Shown: positions 1 through 7,634, counted from the first letter of the stretch. The stretch: DNA of 64,000 nt from Cellulomonas fimi (GCF_028527925.1 NZ_JAPESW010000006.1:1-64000), one strand, 5' to 3'. Notes: generated by a model from the letters alone, not told the origin. Numbers and translations: made by a program.

Positions 1-127
1 GCGGACCCGCGCATCCTCGAGCTGGTCGAGGCGAACACCGAGCTGCTGCGCGACCCCGTCGCCGCCTCGTCGTCGCCGGTGCTGGCCGAGCTGGTCGAGC
101 GCGCGGTGGCGGTCAAGGCGCGGGTCG
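1..127. repeat. 127-bp exact inverted copy of an internal aroB segment
   Basis: Bases 1-127 are identical, base for base, to the reverse complement of 11077-11203, inside aroB (the part encoding [12 protein letters not shown] onward). Identity stops abruptly at 127/128, where decarboxylase sequence starts. Here the aroB piece lies on the plus strand with no start, no end and no promoter. A repeat of exactly 127 bp at a sequence end equals the largest k-mer commonly used by short-read de Bruijn assemblers, so a mis-joined contig end is the likeliest cause. A genuine duplication cannot be excluded from the sequence alone. Confidence 0.9.
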
Positions 128-894
128 CGGTAGAGGACGACGGAGGCGCCCTTGGGCGCGAAGCCGTACTTGTGCAGGTCGGCGGAGATCGAGGTGACGC
201 CGTCGACGGCGAGGTCCCACGGCGGGACGTCGTCGCCCCACCAGGGCAGGACCCAGCCGCCGATGCACGCGTCGACGTGGCAGGCGACGCCGCGGGCCGC
301 GGCTCCGGCTGCGACCTCGGCGACGGGGTCGACGACGCCGAACGGGTAGCTCGGCGCACTCACGACGACGAGGGCGGTGCGGTCGTCGACGGCGGCGAGG
401 ACCGCGTCGGCGTCGGGCGTGCCGCGGGCGGGGTCGACGGGGACGGGGACGACGTCGAGGTCGAGGTAGGCCGCGGCCTTGTGGAACGCGGGGTGCGCGG
501 TCGTGGGCAGCACGAGGGTCGGTCGGTCGTGCACGCGGGTGGGGTCGGCGGCGCGCCAGGTGTCGCGCGCGGACTTGACCGCGAGCAGGCAGGACTCGGT
601 GCCGCCGGTCGTGACGGAGCCGACGGTGCCGGGTCCGCCGTGCAGGACGTCGCGCGCGCGGGCGGCGAGGCGGCTCTCCAGGGCGGCCACGGACGTGAAG
701 GTGGTCGGGTCGAGCCCGTTGACGGGGAGGAACAGCTCGACGGCGCGCGCGGCGACGGCGTCGAGGTCGGCGCGGCCGGAGTCGTAGACGTAGGACAGGA
801 CGCGGCCGCCGTGCGTCGGCGGGTCGGCGCGGCGCAGGTCGGCGAGGTCGGCGAGCACGTCGTCGGCAGCGCGAGCCGCCCACGCCCGCGTCAC
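1..894 (-). CDS. PLP-dependent group II decarboxylase / S1P-lyase-like protein, 3' part replaced at window edge
   Basis: The minus-strand frame opens at GTG 894, which overlaps the stop of the upstream MFS gene (GTGA), and stays open to base 1. About 255 codons are genuine. They show the fold-type I PLP decarboxylase pattern: GTVGSVTTGGTES (phosphate-binding and substrate loop), SAPSYPFGVVDP, CHVDACIGGW (the Asp that contacts the pyridine nitrogen), and DLHKYGFAPKG, whose Lys242 should form the PLP aldimine. This arrangement is that of sphingosine-1-phosphate lyase-like and amino-acid decarboxylases; the substrate cannot be told. After LYR, at about base 128, the frame runs into antisense aroB sequence, so the C-terminal part of the protein is missing. 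I read this as a contig-end artefact, not a real fusion. It probably forms an operon with the transporter. Confidence 0.75.
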   Translation of the reverse strand, partial: MTRAWAARAADDVLADLADLRRADPPTHGGRVLSYVYDSGRADLDAVAARAVELFLPVNGLDPTTFTSVAALESRLAARARDVLHGGPGTVGSVTTGGTESCLLAVKSARDTWRAADPTRVHDRPTLVLPTTAHPAFHKAAAYLDLDVVPVPVDPARGTPDADAVLAAVDDRTALVVVSAPSYPFGVVDPVAEVAAGAAARGVACHVDACIGGWVLPWWGDDVPPWDLAVDGVTSISADLHKYGFAPKGASVVLYRDPRLDRHRALDQLGQHRRRRGGDGVAQQLGVRLDQLEDARVR

Positions 895-2282
895 GCGGCG
901 ACCCCCGTCGCCGGCGCGTCGACGACGGCCTCGGTGAGCCGGTAGCGCGTGAGCGTCGCGACGCTCACGGCCGTGAGGACCGCGGGCAGCAGGCTGAACG
1001 CGAGCGCGATGCCCGTCACCGCCGCGGCGGGCTGGTCCGCGAGCGCGCCGCCCTCGCGCGAGACGAAGCCGGTGAGAGCGAGCGCGGCGAGGACGAGCGT
1101 CGGGCCGAGCGCGAGGCCCGCGGTCTCCGCCGCGGTCCAGACGCCGCCGAGGACGCCGGCGCGGTCGGTGCCGCGCTCGCGGGCGTCGACGGCGGCGACG
1201 TCGGGGAGCATCGCGAGGGGGAAGAGCTGCATGCCCGCGTACGCGACGCCGGCGAGGGCGACGAGCGCGTAGACCCACGGTCCGGGCGCCCACCGCATCG
1301 GCACGAGGGCGAGGGTCACCGCGACGAAGAGGCCGGACGCGGCGACGTACCCGCCGCGCTTGCCGAGCCGTCGTCCGACGCGGGTCGCGAACGGCATGAC
1401 GAGCAGCGCGGGGGCGACGAGCGCGACGAACAGCACGGTCACCGCGCCCTCGTCGCCGAGGACGTAGGTCGCGACGTAGGGGGCGCACGCGAGCATCGCG
1501 CCGGTCGCGAGCGCCTGGAGCACGAACGTCGCGAGCAGCCAGCGGAAGGCGGGGATCTCGCGCAGGGCGGCGACGCCGAGGCGGAGCGCGTCGCCGCGCA
1601 CGCGGGGTCGGGGCGCGACCGGAGGGCCGTCGGCGGGCGGGGTGACGGCGGCGCGCCGGGGTGCTCCCCACCACGCGCCGAGCATGCCGAGCCCGAGCAC
1701 CGCACCGCAGACGACGCCCATGACGAGGTAGCCGGTGCGTCCGCCGCCGGCCGCGTCGCGCACGAGCGGCCCGCCGGCGCCGAACGCGAGGATCGCGACG
1801 GCGAGCACGGCGATGCGCGGCGCGAGGAGCCGGGTGCGTTCGGCGGAGGTCGACGCGATCTCGGCGGGCAGGGCGATGTAGGGGACCTGGAAGAGGCTGA
1901 ACGCGGTCGCGGCGGCGACGAACCAGACGACCACCCAGGCGGCGGCGGGGACGCCGGCGAGGGCGGCGGGCGCGGCGAAGACGGCGGCGAACAGCGGCGG
2001 CAGCGTCAGGGCGCCCGCGAGCAGGTAGCGGCGTCGGCTGCCGTGCCGGGCGGCGGACGCGTCCGAGCGGGCGCCGACGAACGGGTCGATCACGACGTCC
2101 CAGAGCTTCGGCACGGTGACGACCAGCGACGCGAGCCCCGCGGCGACGCCGAGCGTGTCGGTGAGGTAGTACGCGAGCACCAGGCCGGGCAGCGTGCCGA
2201 AGCCGCCGGTGCCGACCGAGCCCGCGGCGTAGCCCACCACGGTGCGCCGCGGCACGTGCGCGGCGGGTGACGTCGTCGTCAT
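891..2282 (-). CDS. MFS transporter of the GPH (glycoside-pentoside-hexuronide:cation symporter) type
   Basis: This is a 463-residue membrane protein with about twelve hydrophobic segments. It carries the GPH-family signatures DPFVGARSD after the second helix and QVPYIALPAEI near helix five, and basic loops such as SRRRY follow the expected inside positions. I chose ATG 2282 (MTTTSPAAHVPRR) over a longer frame from 2336, because the first helix follows soon after it. Members usually import sugars or sulfo/uronic compounds with a cation; no substrate is evident. Its stop overlaps the start of the PLP decarboxylase by four bases, so the pair may take up and decarboxylate or cleave the same compound. 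That link is inference from position only. Confidence 0.8.
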   Translation of the reverse strand: MTTTSPAAHVPRRTVVGYAAGSVGTGGFGTLPGLVLAYYLTDTLGVAAGLASLVVTVPKLWDVVIDPFVGARSDASAARHGSRRRYLLAGALTLPPLFAAVFAAPAALAGVPAAAWVVVWFVAAATAFSLFQVPYIALPAEIASTSAERTRLLAPRIAVLAVAILAFGAGGPLVRDAAGGGRTGYLVMGVVCGAVLGLGMLGAWWGAPRRAAVTPPADGPPVAPRPRVRGDALRLGVAALREIPAFRWLLATFVLQALATGAMLACAPYVATYVLGDEGAVTVLFVALVAPALLVMPFATRVGRRLGKRGGYVAASGLFVAVTLALVPMRWAPGPWVYALVALAGVAYAGMQLFPLAMLPDVAAVDARERGTDRAGVLGGVWTAAETAGLALGPTLVLAALALTGFVSREGGALADQPAAAVTGIALAFSLLPAVLTAVSVATLTRYRLTEAVVDAPATGVAA

Positions 2283-2374
2283 GGGCGCCGATGATGCCAG
2301 GGCGGGGCCGCGGGCCGGGAGCGGCGCGCGATGCACGTCGGACGGACGGCGCGCGACGGCCGGCCGGACGGGCG

Positions 2375-2740
2375 TCAGACCGGGCGGACGGCGACCTCGA
2401 CGTCGTCGGTGCCGTCGAGCAGGACGGGGACGGACGTCGTGGAGACGAGGTCGCCGGGTGCGAAGGCACGCGCGTCCGGGTCCGCGCCGGCCCGGACGCG
2501 GACCGTGAACCGGCGACGCGGGTCGGGCGCGGCGGTCGCGGGGACGTCGACGTCGAGGACGGTGCCGTCGGCGGGGACGTCGACGTCGCGCAGGACCCGC
2601 TCCCCCACGCGGACGGCGGGGGCGTCGGCGCGCGAGACGTCCTCGACGGACACGAGCACCGACGGCAGCGTCGTCGCGGTGCCGGTGCCGGGCAGGACGA
2701 CACGCACCCGCACGCTTTCCGTGGAGCTGTCGCGCGTCAT
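2375..2740 (-). CDS. YscW/YbaY-like beta-sandwich domain protein
   Basis: A 121-residue protein from ATG 2740. The core EDVSRADAPAVRVGERVL, then the segment PDPRRRFTVRVRAG and GDLVSTTSVPVLLDG, follow the layout of the YscW family (type III pilotin-related/YbaY), where a short beta-sandwich ends in a threonine- and valine-rich strand. Family members are usually lipoproteins; this copy has neither a signal peptide nor a lipobox and starts directly with the domain, so it is probably cytoplasmic. It is transcribed away from the metalloprotease gene, with 103 bp between them that hold a CRP-type palindrome. A TACCGT hexamer just upstream could be its -10. Its role is unknown. Confidence 0.7.
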   Translation of the reverse strand: MTRDSSTESVRVRVVLPGTGTATTLPSVLVSVEDVSRADAPAVRVGERVLRDVDVPADGTVLDVDVPATAAPDPRRRFTVRVRAGADPDARAFAPGDLVSTTSVPVLLDGTDDVEVAVRPV

Positions 2741-2755
2741 CGCTCCACGGTAGCC

Positions 2756-2775
2756 CGTGTGACGTATCTCACACG
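2756..2775. promoter_or_regulatory. CRP/GlxR-type operator in a divergent promoter region
   Basis: CGTGTGAcgtatcTCACACG is a perfect inverted repeat with 7-bp arms and a 6-bp spacer. It contains the exact CRP-family consensus TGTGA-N6-TCACA. It lies 15 bp from the YscW-like start and 68 bp from the protease start, so a CRP/GlxR-type regulator bound here could act on both divergent genes. Which regulator binds, and whether it activates or represses, is not visible. Confidence 0.7.
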
Positions 2776-2843
2776 CACGGCCCCCGCTCCTCCTCCCCGA
2801 GGCGCGGGCCGCCCGGGCCCGCGCGCCAGGGGAAGGCACCACC

Positions 2844-4247
2844 ATGGCCACGAAGAGCACGTCCGGGTCCGGCGGGGGCGGCGGCCGCCGGCGCACCGAT
2901 CCCACCGGCGGGCCGACCGGGAGCACGCCCGAGCGTCCCGAGGAGCGGTCGTCCGTCGAGACCGGCACCACCGTCATCAGCGGCGTCGGCTTCGCCGAGA
3001 AGGCCGTCACCTACGCCAAGGTCGGCGACCTCGCGGTCTTCGAGGGTGACATCGTCCTCGGCCGGCACGCCGACCTCGAGGCGGCGCGCGCCCGGGGCGA
3101 CGACGTCTCCTTCGGCGTCGCGATCACCGGCAGCCGCTACCGCTGGCCGAATGCCACCGTGCCGTACGAGATCGACCCCGCGCTGCCGAACCAGAACCGC
3201 GTGACCGACGCGATCGCGCACTGGGAGCAGCACACGCCCCTGAGGTTCGTCCAGCGGACCCCCGCGAACGCCGGCACCTACCCCAACTACGTCCGCTTCC
3301 TCGACGGCGGCGGCTGCTGGTCGGCCGTCGGGATGGTCGGGGGACGCCAGGACCTGTCCCTCGGCAGCGGCTGCACGACGGGCAACGCGATCCACGAGAT
3401 CGGGCACGCGATCGGCCTCTGGCACGAGCAGAGCCGCGAGGACCGCGACAGCTTCGTCACCGTCGTCCTCGCGAACGTCGACCCCGGCTACGTGCACAAC
3501 TTCGACCAGCACATCAGCGACGGCGACGACATCGGCGACTACGACTACGGCTCGATCATGCACTACCCCGCCACGGCGTTCTCGACCAACGGCCAGCCCA
3601 CGATCGTGCCCGTCCAGCCCGGCGTCCAGATCGGCCAGCGGCTGCGGCTGTCCGACGGCGACATCGCCGCCGCGCGCACCCTCTACCCCACGAACCCGCA
3701 GCCGAACCTCAAGAAGCTCACCGACGACCCGGGCGGGTTCAAGAAGCCGCTCGACGACCAGGCCGGGTTCAAAAAGGTCCGCGACGACCACAAGCCGTTC
3801 GTCGACCCGCCGAAGCACCTCCTCGACCCGAAGCAGCTCCTCGACCCCAAGCACGTGTTCGACCCGCCCAAGCAGCTCACCGACCCGCCCAAGCAGCTCA
3901 CCGACCCGCCCAAGCAGCTCATCGACCCGCCCAAGCAGCTCATCGACCCGCCGAAGCAGCTCATCGACCCGCCGAAGAACGCGTTCGACCCGCCCGGCGG
4001 CCTCGGCGGCGGGCTCCCGCCGATCCCGGTCCCGCAGCCCGGCGGCGGGCTCCCGTTCGCTCTCGCGACGCCCCACCACGCCGCGTCCGCGGCCGCGTAC
4101 GAGCCGCCGCAGGCGTCCCCCGGGGACCAGAGCGCGGCACTCCTCGCCGCCGCGGCGCAGGCCGCCGAGGTCGCGGCCCAGGCCCTCGCGCAGGTCGCCG
4201 CCGCACTGCGCGCGCTCGGCGGCGGGCAGGCGGGGCCGGGAGCATGA
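2844..4247 (+). CDS. astacin-like (M12A) metalloprotease with a Lys/Asp repeat tail; possible graspetide-type substrate
   Basis: A 467-residue protein from ATG 2844, preceded by AGGGGAAGG. Residues 1-30 are Gly/Arg-rich with no signal peptide or membrane segment. Residues about 95-287 form the catalytic domain: HEIGHAIGLWHEQSREDRD (His184, Glu185, His188, His194) is the astacin zinc motif and SIMHYP (Met239, Tyr241) the Met-turn. Residues 290-319 hold three KKxxDDxxxF-type decads, and residues 321-384 a run of DP(P)KxLx units with Asp and Lys at regular spacing. A Pro/Gly linker (residues 386-405) and an Ala-rich amphipathic helix (about 428-457) follow. The stop overlaps the ATP-grasp gene (ATGA), so the two are translationally coupled. 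Inference: the ligase may crosslink Asp and Lys side chains in the tail. Alternatively the tail is a plain spacer and the ligase acts elsewhere. Confidence 0.85.
   Translation: MATKSTSGSGGGGGRRRTDPTGGPTGSTPERPEERSSVETGTTVISGVGFAEKAVTYAKVGDLAVFEGDIVLGRHADLEAARARGDDVSFGVAITGSRYRWPNATVPYEIDPALPNQNRVTDAIAHWEQHTPLRFVQRTPANAGTYPNYVRFLDGGGCWSAVGMVGGRQDLSLGSGCTTGNAIHEIGHAIGLWHEQSREDRDSFVTVVLANVDPGYVHNFDQHISDGDDIGDYDYGSIMHYPATAFSTNGQPTIVPVQPGVQIGQRLRLSDGDIAAARTLYPTNPQPNLKKLTDDPGGFKKPLDDQAGFKKVRDDHKPFVDPPKHLLDPKQLLDPKHVFDPPKQLTDPPKQLTDPPKQLIDPPKQLIDPPKQLIDPPKNAFDPPGGLGGGLPPIPVPQPGGGLPFALATPHHAASAAAYEPPQASPGDQSAALLAAAAQAAEVAAQALAQVAAALRALGGGQAGPGA
3861..3986 (+). repeat. six in-frame 21-bp tandem repeats coding for DPPKQL(T/I)
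   Basis: Units start at 3861, 3882, 3903, 3924, 3945 and 3966. The first five differ only at a Thr/Ile codon (acc or atc) and at one synonymous Pro codon. The sixth has drifted to DPPKNAF. Degenerate upstream units (DPPKHLL, DPKQLL, DPKHVF) begin near 3804. The near-identity at synonymous sites points to recent unit duplication by slippage or recombination, so copy number may vary among strains. Confidence 0.95.
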
Positions 4248-5248
4248 TCCTCATCGAGTCCCACGAGGGCGACGACCACCTCGCCCCCGTCCGCACGGAG
4301 CTCGAGCGCCGCGGCCACGACGTCGTGGTGCTCGACTCCGGGAGGTACCCCGTGGCGACCGCCGTCACGGTCGCGTACGACGACGGCGACGCACCCGCGC
4401 TCGCGGTCACGGTCGACGGCAAGGAGCACGACCTCACCGACTGCCGTGCCGCGTGGTGGCGCCGCCCGCTGCCGTACACGCTCGACCCGTCCGTGACCGA
4501 CCCGGCCGCGCAGGTGTTCGCGCTCACCGAGAGCGACGAGGGCCTGCGCGGCCTGCGGGCCCTGCTCCCCGCCGTCTGGGTCAACGACCCCGACGCGGAC
4601 ACCCGTGCCTCGCACAAGGCGTACCAGCTGCGCGAGGCGCGCCGCGCGGGCCTCGTCACGCCGCGCACCGTCATGACCAACGACCCCGACCGGGCCCGCG
4701 CGTTCGTCGCGGCGCACGGGCCCGACCGGACCGTCTACAAGTCGTTCCTCGCCCAGGTGTCGGCATGGCGCGAGACCCGCGTCCTGCGACCCGACGAGGT
4801 CGACCTGCTCGACGCCGTACGGCACGCGCCCGTGATCTTCCAGGAGTACGTGCCCGGCGACGTCGACCTGCGCGTCACCGTCGTCGGGGACGCCGTGCAC
4901 GCCGCCGCGATCCACTCCGCCCGGACCGCGTACGCGCTCGACTTCCGGCTCGAGCTCGACACCGTGCCGATGGAGCCGTACCCGCTGCCCGACCCCGTCC
5001 ACGAGGCCGTGCTGCGCCTGATGCGCCGCCTCGGGCTCGTCTACGGCGCGATCGACCTGCGGGTCCGCCCCGACGGCGAGCACGTCTTCTTCGAGGTCAA
5101 CCCGTCGGGGCAGTGGCTCTTCGTCGAGGAGCGCACCGGCCTGCCGCTGACCCGTGCGTTCGTCGACGTGCTCTCCGGTCTCGACCGCGCACCCGCCGAC
5201 GGGTGCGTCACGTGCGAGCAGAACCGGCCCCGCACCGCACCGTCCTGA
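4244..5248 (+). CDS. RimK/MvdD-type ATP-grasp ligase (graspetide synthetase-like)
   Basis: A 334-residue protein from ATG 4244, overlapping the protease stop. Residues 1-100 form a pre-ATP-grasp domain (MILIESHEGDDHLAP, then RAAWWRRP, typical of the MvdC/MvdD branch). The ATP-grasp part shows NDPDADTRASHKAYQLREA, TVYKSFLAQ (nucleotide-binding Lys), FQEYVPGDVDLRVTVVG, and the Mg-binding strand VFFEVNPSGQWLFVE with Glu284 and Asn286. Enzymes of this branch use ATP to join Asp/Glu side chains to Ser/Thr/Lys in ribosomal peptides, giving ester or amide rings as in microviridins. No short precursor gene lies next to it, and a strong terminator follows 34 bp after the stop, so the upstream repeat-tailed protease is the natural partner. 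Activity is inferred from the family. Confidence 0.85.
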   Translation: MILIESHEGDDHLAPVRTELERRGHDVVVLDSGRYPVATAVTVAYDDGDAPALAVTVDGKEHDLTDCRAAWWRRPLPYTLDPSVTDPAAQVFALTESDEGLRGLRALLPAVWVNDPDADTRASHKAYQLREARRAGLVTPRTVMTNDPDRARAFVAAHGPDRTVYKSFLAQVSAWRETRVLRPDEVDLLDAVRHAPVIFQEYVPGDVDLRVTVVGDAVHAAAIHSARTAYALDFRLELDTVPMEPYPLPDPVHEAVLRLMRRLGLVYGAIDLRVRPDGEHVFFEVNPSGQWLFVEERTGLPLTRAFVDVLSGLDRAPADGCVTCEQNRPRTAPS

Positions 5249-5281
5249 CCCGCCGCGCCCCCCGTCGTGCGTCCGTCGTGC

Positions 5282-5321
5282 GTCCGGTCGCCGCCGTCAC
5301 CCGGACGGGCGGCGACCGGAC
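5282..5321 (+). terminator. terminator after the protease/ATP-grasp operon
   Basis: A perfect 14-bp inverted repeat (GTCCGGTCGCCGCC and its complement) with a 12-bp loop lies 34 bp past the ligase stop, with no clear T-run, as is common in high-GC actinobacteria. It isolates the two-gene operon from the downstream GGDEF-EAL gene. A short direct repeat of CGTCGTGCGTC sits just before it. Confidence 0.7.
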
Positions 5322-5381
5322 GAGCACAGCATCACCCGGATGCCAGTCATGCCCCGTGACCTGCGCGCCGATGTCTAGGAG

Positions 5382-7622
5382 GTGCTGGGTCCCGTACCGG
5401 TGTGGGTCACCGTGCTGCAGCTGCTCGTCGCCGGTCTCGTGGCGGGCTTCTGCGTGCTGCACTGGCTCTGGCGCCGCGGCGACGGACGCCACCCCGGTGC
5501 CGCGTGGTCGCTCATGTGGTCCGCCGACGTCGCGCTGCTCCTGCTCGTCGGCGGCCTGTTCCCGCTCGTCCCCGCCGGACTCCCCCGCGACACCGTCGAG
5601 GTCACGTACGGCCTCCTCGTAGCCGGCTTCCTGCTCATCGCGCTGCCCGCGGCGCGGGCCATCGGGCACGGCAGCCCGGTCCGGTGGTGGGTCGTCGTCG
5701 CCACCGCGCTGCTCGTCACCCGCACGGTCTCGTGGTTCCTCCCCGGGATCGAGGCGACGCTCCTCGATTCCGGCTGCCTGCTCGGCGCGATCCTCGTCGT
5801 CATCGTCTACGTGCTCGTCGCGTTCGGCCGCACCCCGATCGGGCGGCTCGGCACGCTGCTGGTCATCGCGGGCGTCGAGTCGGTCGCGATCCTCCTCGCG
5901 GGGATCCTGCTGCCCGACGAGTCGCTCAGCGCGATCCTCGCGGCCCTGTGGGCCGTCCCGCTCGCCGTCGGGCTCGAGGTGCTCGCGCTGCGCCGGCTCG
6001 TCGGTGCGCAGGACGCCGCCGCACGCCAGCACCGCATGCGCGACGCCGTCGCGAGCCTGTCCAACGCCGCGTGGTTCGCCAAGGACCCCGAGCGCCTGCT
6101 GCTGACCGCCCGCGACGCCGCCCGCGCCGTCCTCGAGGACGACACCATCGAGGGCTCGCTGCGCCCGATCGCCCGCGGCCGGTTCGTCGCCGAGCTGTAC
6201 CCGGCCGAGGGCACCGACCTCGACCCGCACGCCCGCAGCTTCCTCGTCGACCTCGCGCAGATCGTCGCGGCCGCGGGTGAGCGCTACCACCTCAACGACC
6301 GGCTGCACGCGACCGCGTTCTCCGACCCGCTCACCACGCTGCCCAACCGGCGCGCGGTCGAGCAGCACCTCGTCGACGTGCTCGACCGCGCCAACGTCGA
6401 GCGGACACGTGTCGCCGTCGTCTACTGCGACGTCGACGGCTTCAAGCGCGTCAACGACGAGCTCGGCCACGCCCGGGGCGACGCCCTGCTCGCGCGCGTC
6501 GCCGACCACCTCCGCACGGTCGTCACCGGCGAGGACGTGCTCGTCGGACGGCTCGGCGGTGACGAGTTCGTCGCGATCGTCGCGCGCGCGCCCGAGGACG
6601 CCGCGCTCGTCGCGCTCGCCCGCTCGCTGCGCGAGGGCTTCGAGGACCGGTCGCACGGGGGCCGCCCCACGCGGCTCACCGTCGGCGTCGCGACCTGGGT
6701 GCCCGGCGACGTCGTCGACCCGGACGCGCTCGTCCGGCACGCCGACACCGCGATGCTCGAGGCCAAGCGCTCGCGCAGCGGGTTCCGCGTCTTCGACCGC
6801 GCGCTGCGCCGGCGCGTCGAGGCCGAGCGGCTGCAGCGCGTCGCGCTCGAGGAGGCCGTCGCCCTCGGGCAGTTCACCGCGCACTTCCAGCCCGTCGTCG
6901 ACACGACGACGCTCGAGGTGCTCCAGGTCGAGGCGCTCGCACGGTGGAACCACCACGGCCACCTCGTCCTGCCGGCGGACTGGCTCGACCTCGCCGAGGA
7001 GTCGGGCCTCATCGTCCCGATCGGCCTGGCCGTGCTGCGCGAGAGCCGGCGCGCGCTCGACCGCTTCCAGATGCCCGTCGCCGTCAACGTCGCGGCCCGT
7101 CAGCTCACCGAGCCCGACGCGCTCGAGCAGTTCGAGACCGCGTGGGGCGACTCCTACTGGGAGCACCTCACGCTCGAGATCACCGAGAGCGCCCTCGTGC
7201 AGACCGTGCAGGCCGTCCCCGTGCTGTCGGAGCTGCGGGCCCGGGGCGCGCGCGTCGCCGTCGACGACTTCGGCACCGGCTACAGCTCGATCTCCCGGCT
7301 CGGGCGCCTGCCCGTCGACGTGCTCAAGATCGACCGCTCGTTCATCCGCGAGATCGACACCGAGCGCGGACGCGGGGCCGTACGCGCGATCCTCGCGCTC
7401 GCCGAGAACCACGGCCTCGACGTCGTCGCCGAGGGCGTGGAGACCGCCGCCCAGCTGACCACGCTCGTCGACCTCGGGGTGCGCCGGGTGCAGGGGAACT
7501 TCCTCGGCCGCGCCACGCCGTCGCTGCCGGTGCGCGGGCCCCGGCCCGTCACCGAGTCGATCCCCGTCGTGACGCCCGCGCGCACGCTCCGCAGCGTGCC
7601 GACGGCCCGCGTCGCTCGGTAG
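5382..7622 (+). CDS. membrane-anchored GGDEF-EAL protein (c-di-GMP turnover)
   Basis: About 746 residues. The first ~215 residues hold about seven hydrophobic segments, a membrane-sensor-like region. A GGDEF domain follows: DPLTTLPNRRA, then RLGGDEFV, with the catalytic motif intact but no clear RxxD inhibitory site before it. The EAL domain has QVEALARWN, ITESALVQ, VDDFGTGYSS, LKIDRSF and VAEGVET, all consistent with an active phosphodiesterase. It may therefore both make and degrade c-di-GMP. An in-frame TAG at 5376 limits the start to GTG 5382 or GTG 5400. AGGAGG at 5377-5382 touches the first and is 17 bp from the second, so the start is uncertain. It converges on nusB and shares a terminator hairpin with it. 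Confidence 0.88.
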   Translation: MLGPVPVWVTVLQLLVAGLVAGFCVLHWLWRRGDGRHPGAAWSLMWSADVALLLLVGGLFPLVPAGLPRDTVEVTYGLLVAGFLLIALPAARAIGHGSPVRWWVVVATALLVTRTVSWFLPGIEATLLDSGCLLGAILVVIVYVLVAFGRTPIGRLGTLLVIAGVESVAILLAGILLPDESLSAILAALWAVPLAVGLEVLALRRLVGAQDAAARQHRMRDAVASLSNAAWFAKDPERLLLTARDAARAVLEDDTIEGSLRPIARGRFVAELYPAEGTDLDPHARSFLVDLAQIVAAAGERYHLNDRLHATAFSDPLTTLPNRRAVEQHLVDVLDRANVERTRVAVVYCDVDGFKRVNDELGHARGDALLARVADHLRTVVTGEDVLVGRLGGDEFVAIVARAPEDAALVALARSLREGFEDRSHGGRPTRLTVGVATWVPGDVVDPDALVRHADTAMLEAKRSRSGFRVFDRALRRRVEAERLQRVALEEAVALGQFTAHFQPVVDTTTLEVLQVEALARWNHHGHLVLPADWLDLAEESGLIVPIGLAVLRESRRALDRFQMPVAVNVAARQLTEPDALEQFETAWGDSYWEHLTLEITESALVQTVQAVPVLSELRARGARVAVDDFGTGYSSISRLGRLPVDVLKIDRSFIREIDTERGRGAVRAILALAENHGLDVVAEGVETAAQLTTLVDLGVRRVQGNFLGRATPSLPVRGPRPVTESIPVVTPARTLRSVPTARVAR

Positions 7623-7634
7623 ACGCGGGCCGTC
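7601..7634. terminator. bidirectional terminator between the GGDEF-EAL gene and nusB
   Basis: A perfect 13-bp stem (GACGGCCCGCGTC / GACGCGGGCCGTC) with an 8-bp loop straddles the GGDEF-EAL stop codon (TAG 7620-7622). Being symmetric, it can serve both converging transcripts. Confidence 0.7.

Noticed and set aside
1..894. A natural fusion of the PLP decarboxylase to a new C-terminal domain
   Set aside because: The C-terminal codons are the antisense of aroB with an exact 127-bp match, so a new domain is not supported.
79..945. Long plus-strand open frame at the left end
   Set aside because: It runs antisense to the decarboxylase, which has clear PLP motifs; composition is high-GC shadow and no protein family is recognisable.
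3861..3986. 21-bp repeats considered as a CRISPR array
   Set aside because: The units are contiguous with no spacers, and are in frame within the protease gene.
5208..7412. 734-codon minus-strand open frame
   Set aside because: Fully antisense to the GGDEF-EAL gene and full of Arg/Asp/Val low-complexity sequence with no motif.
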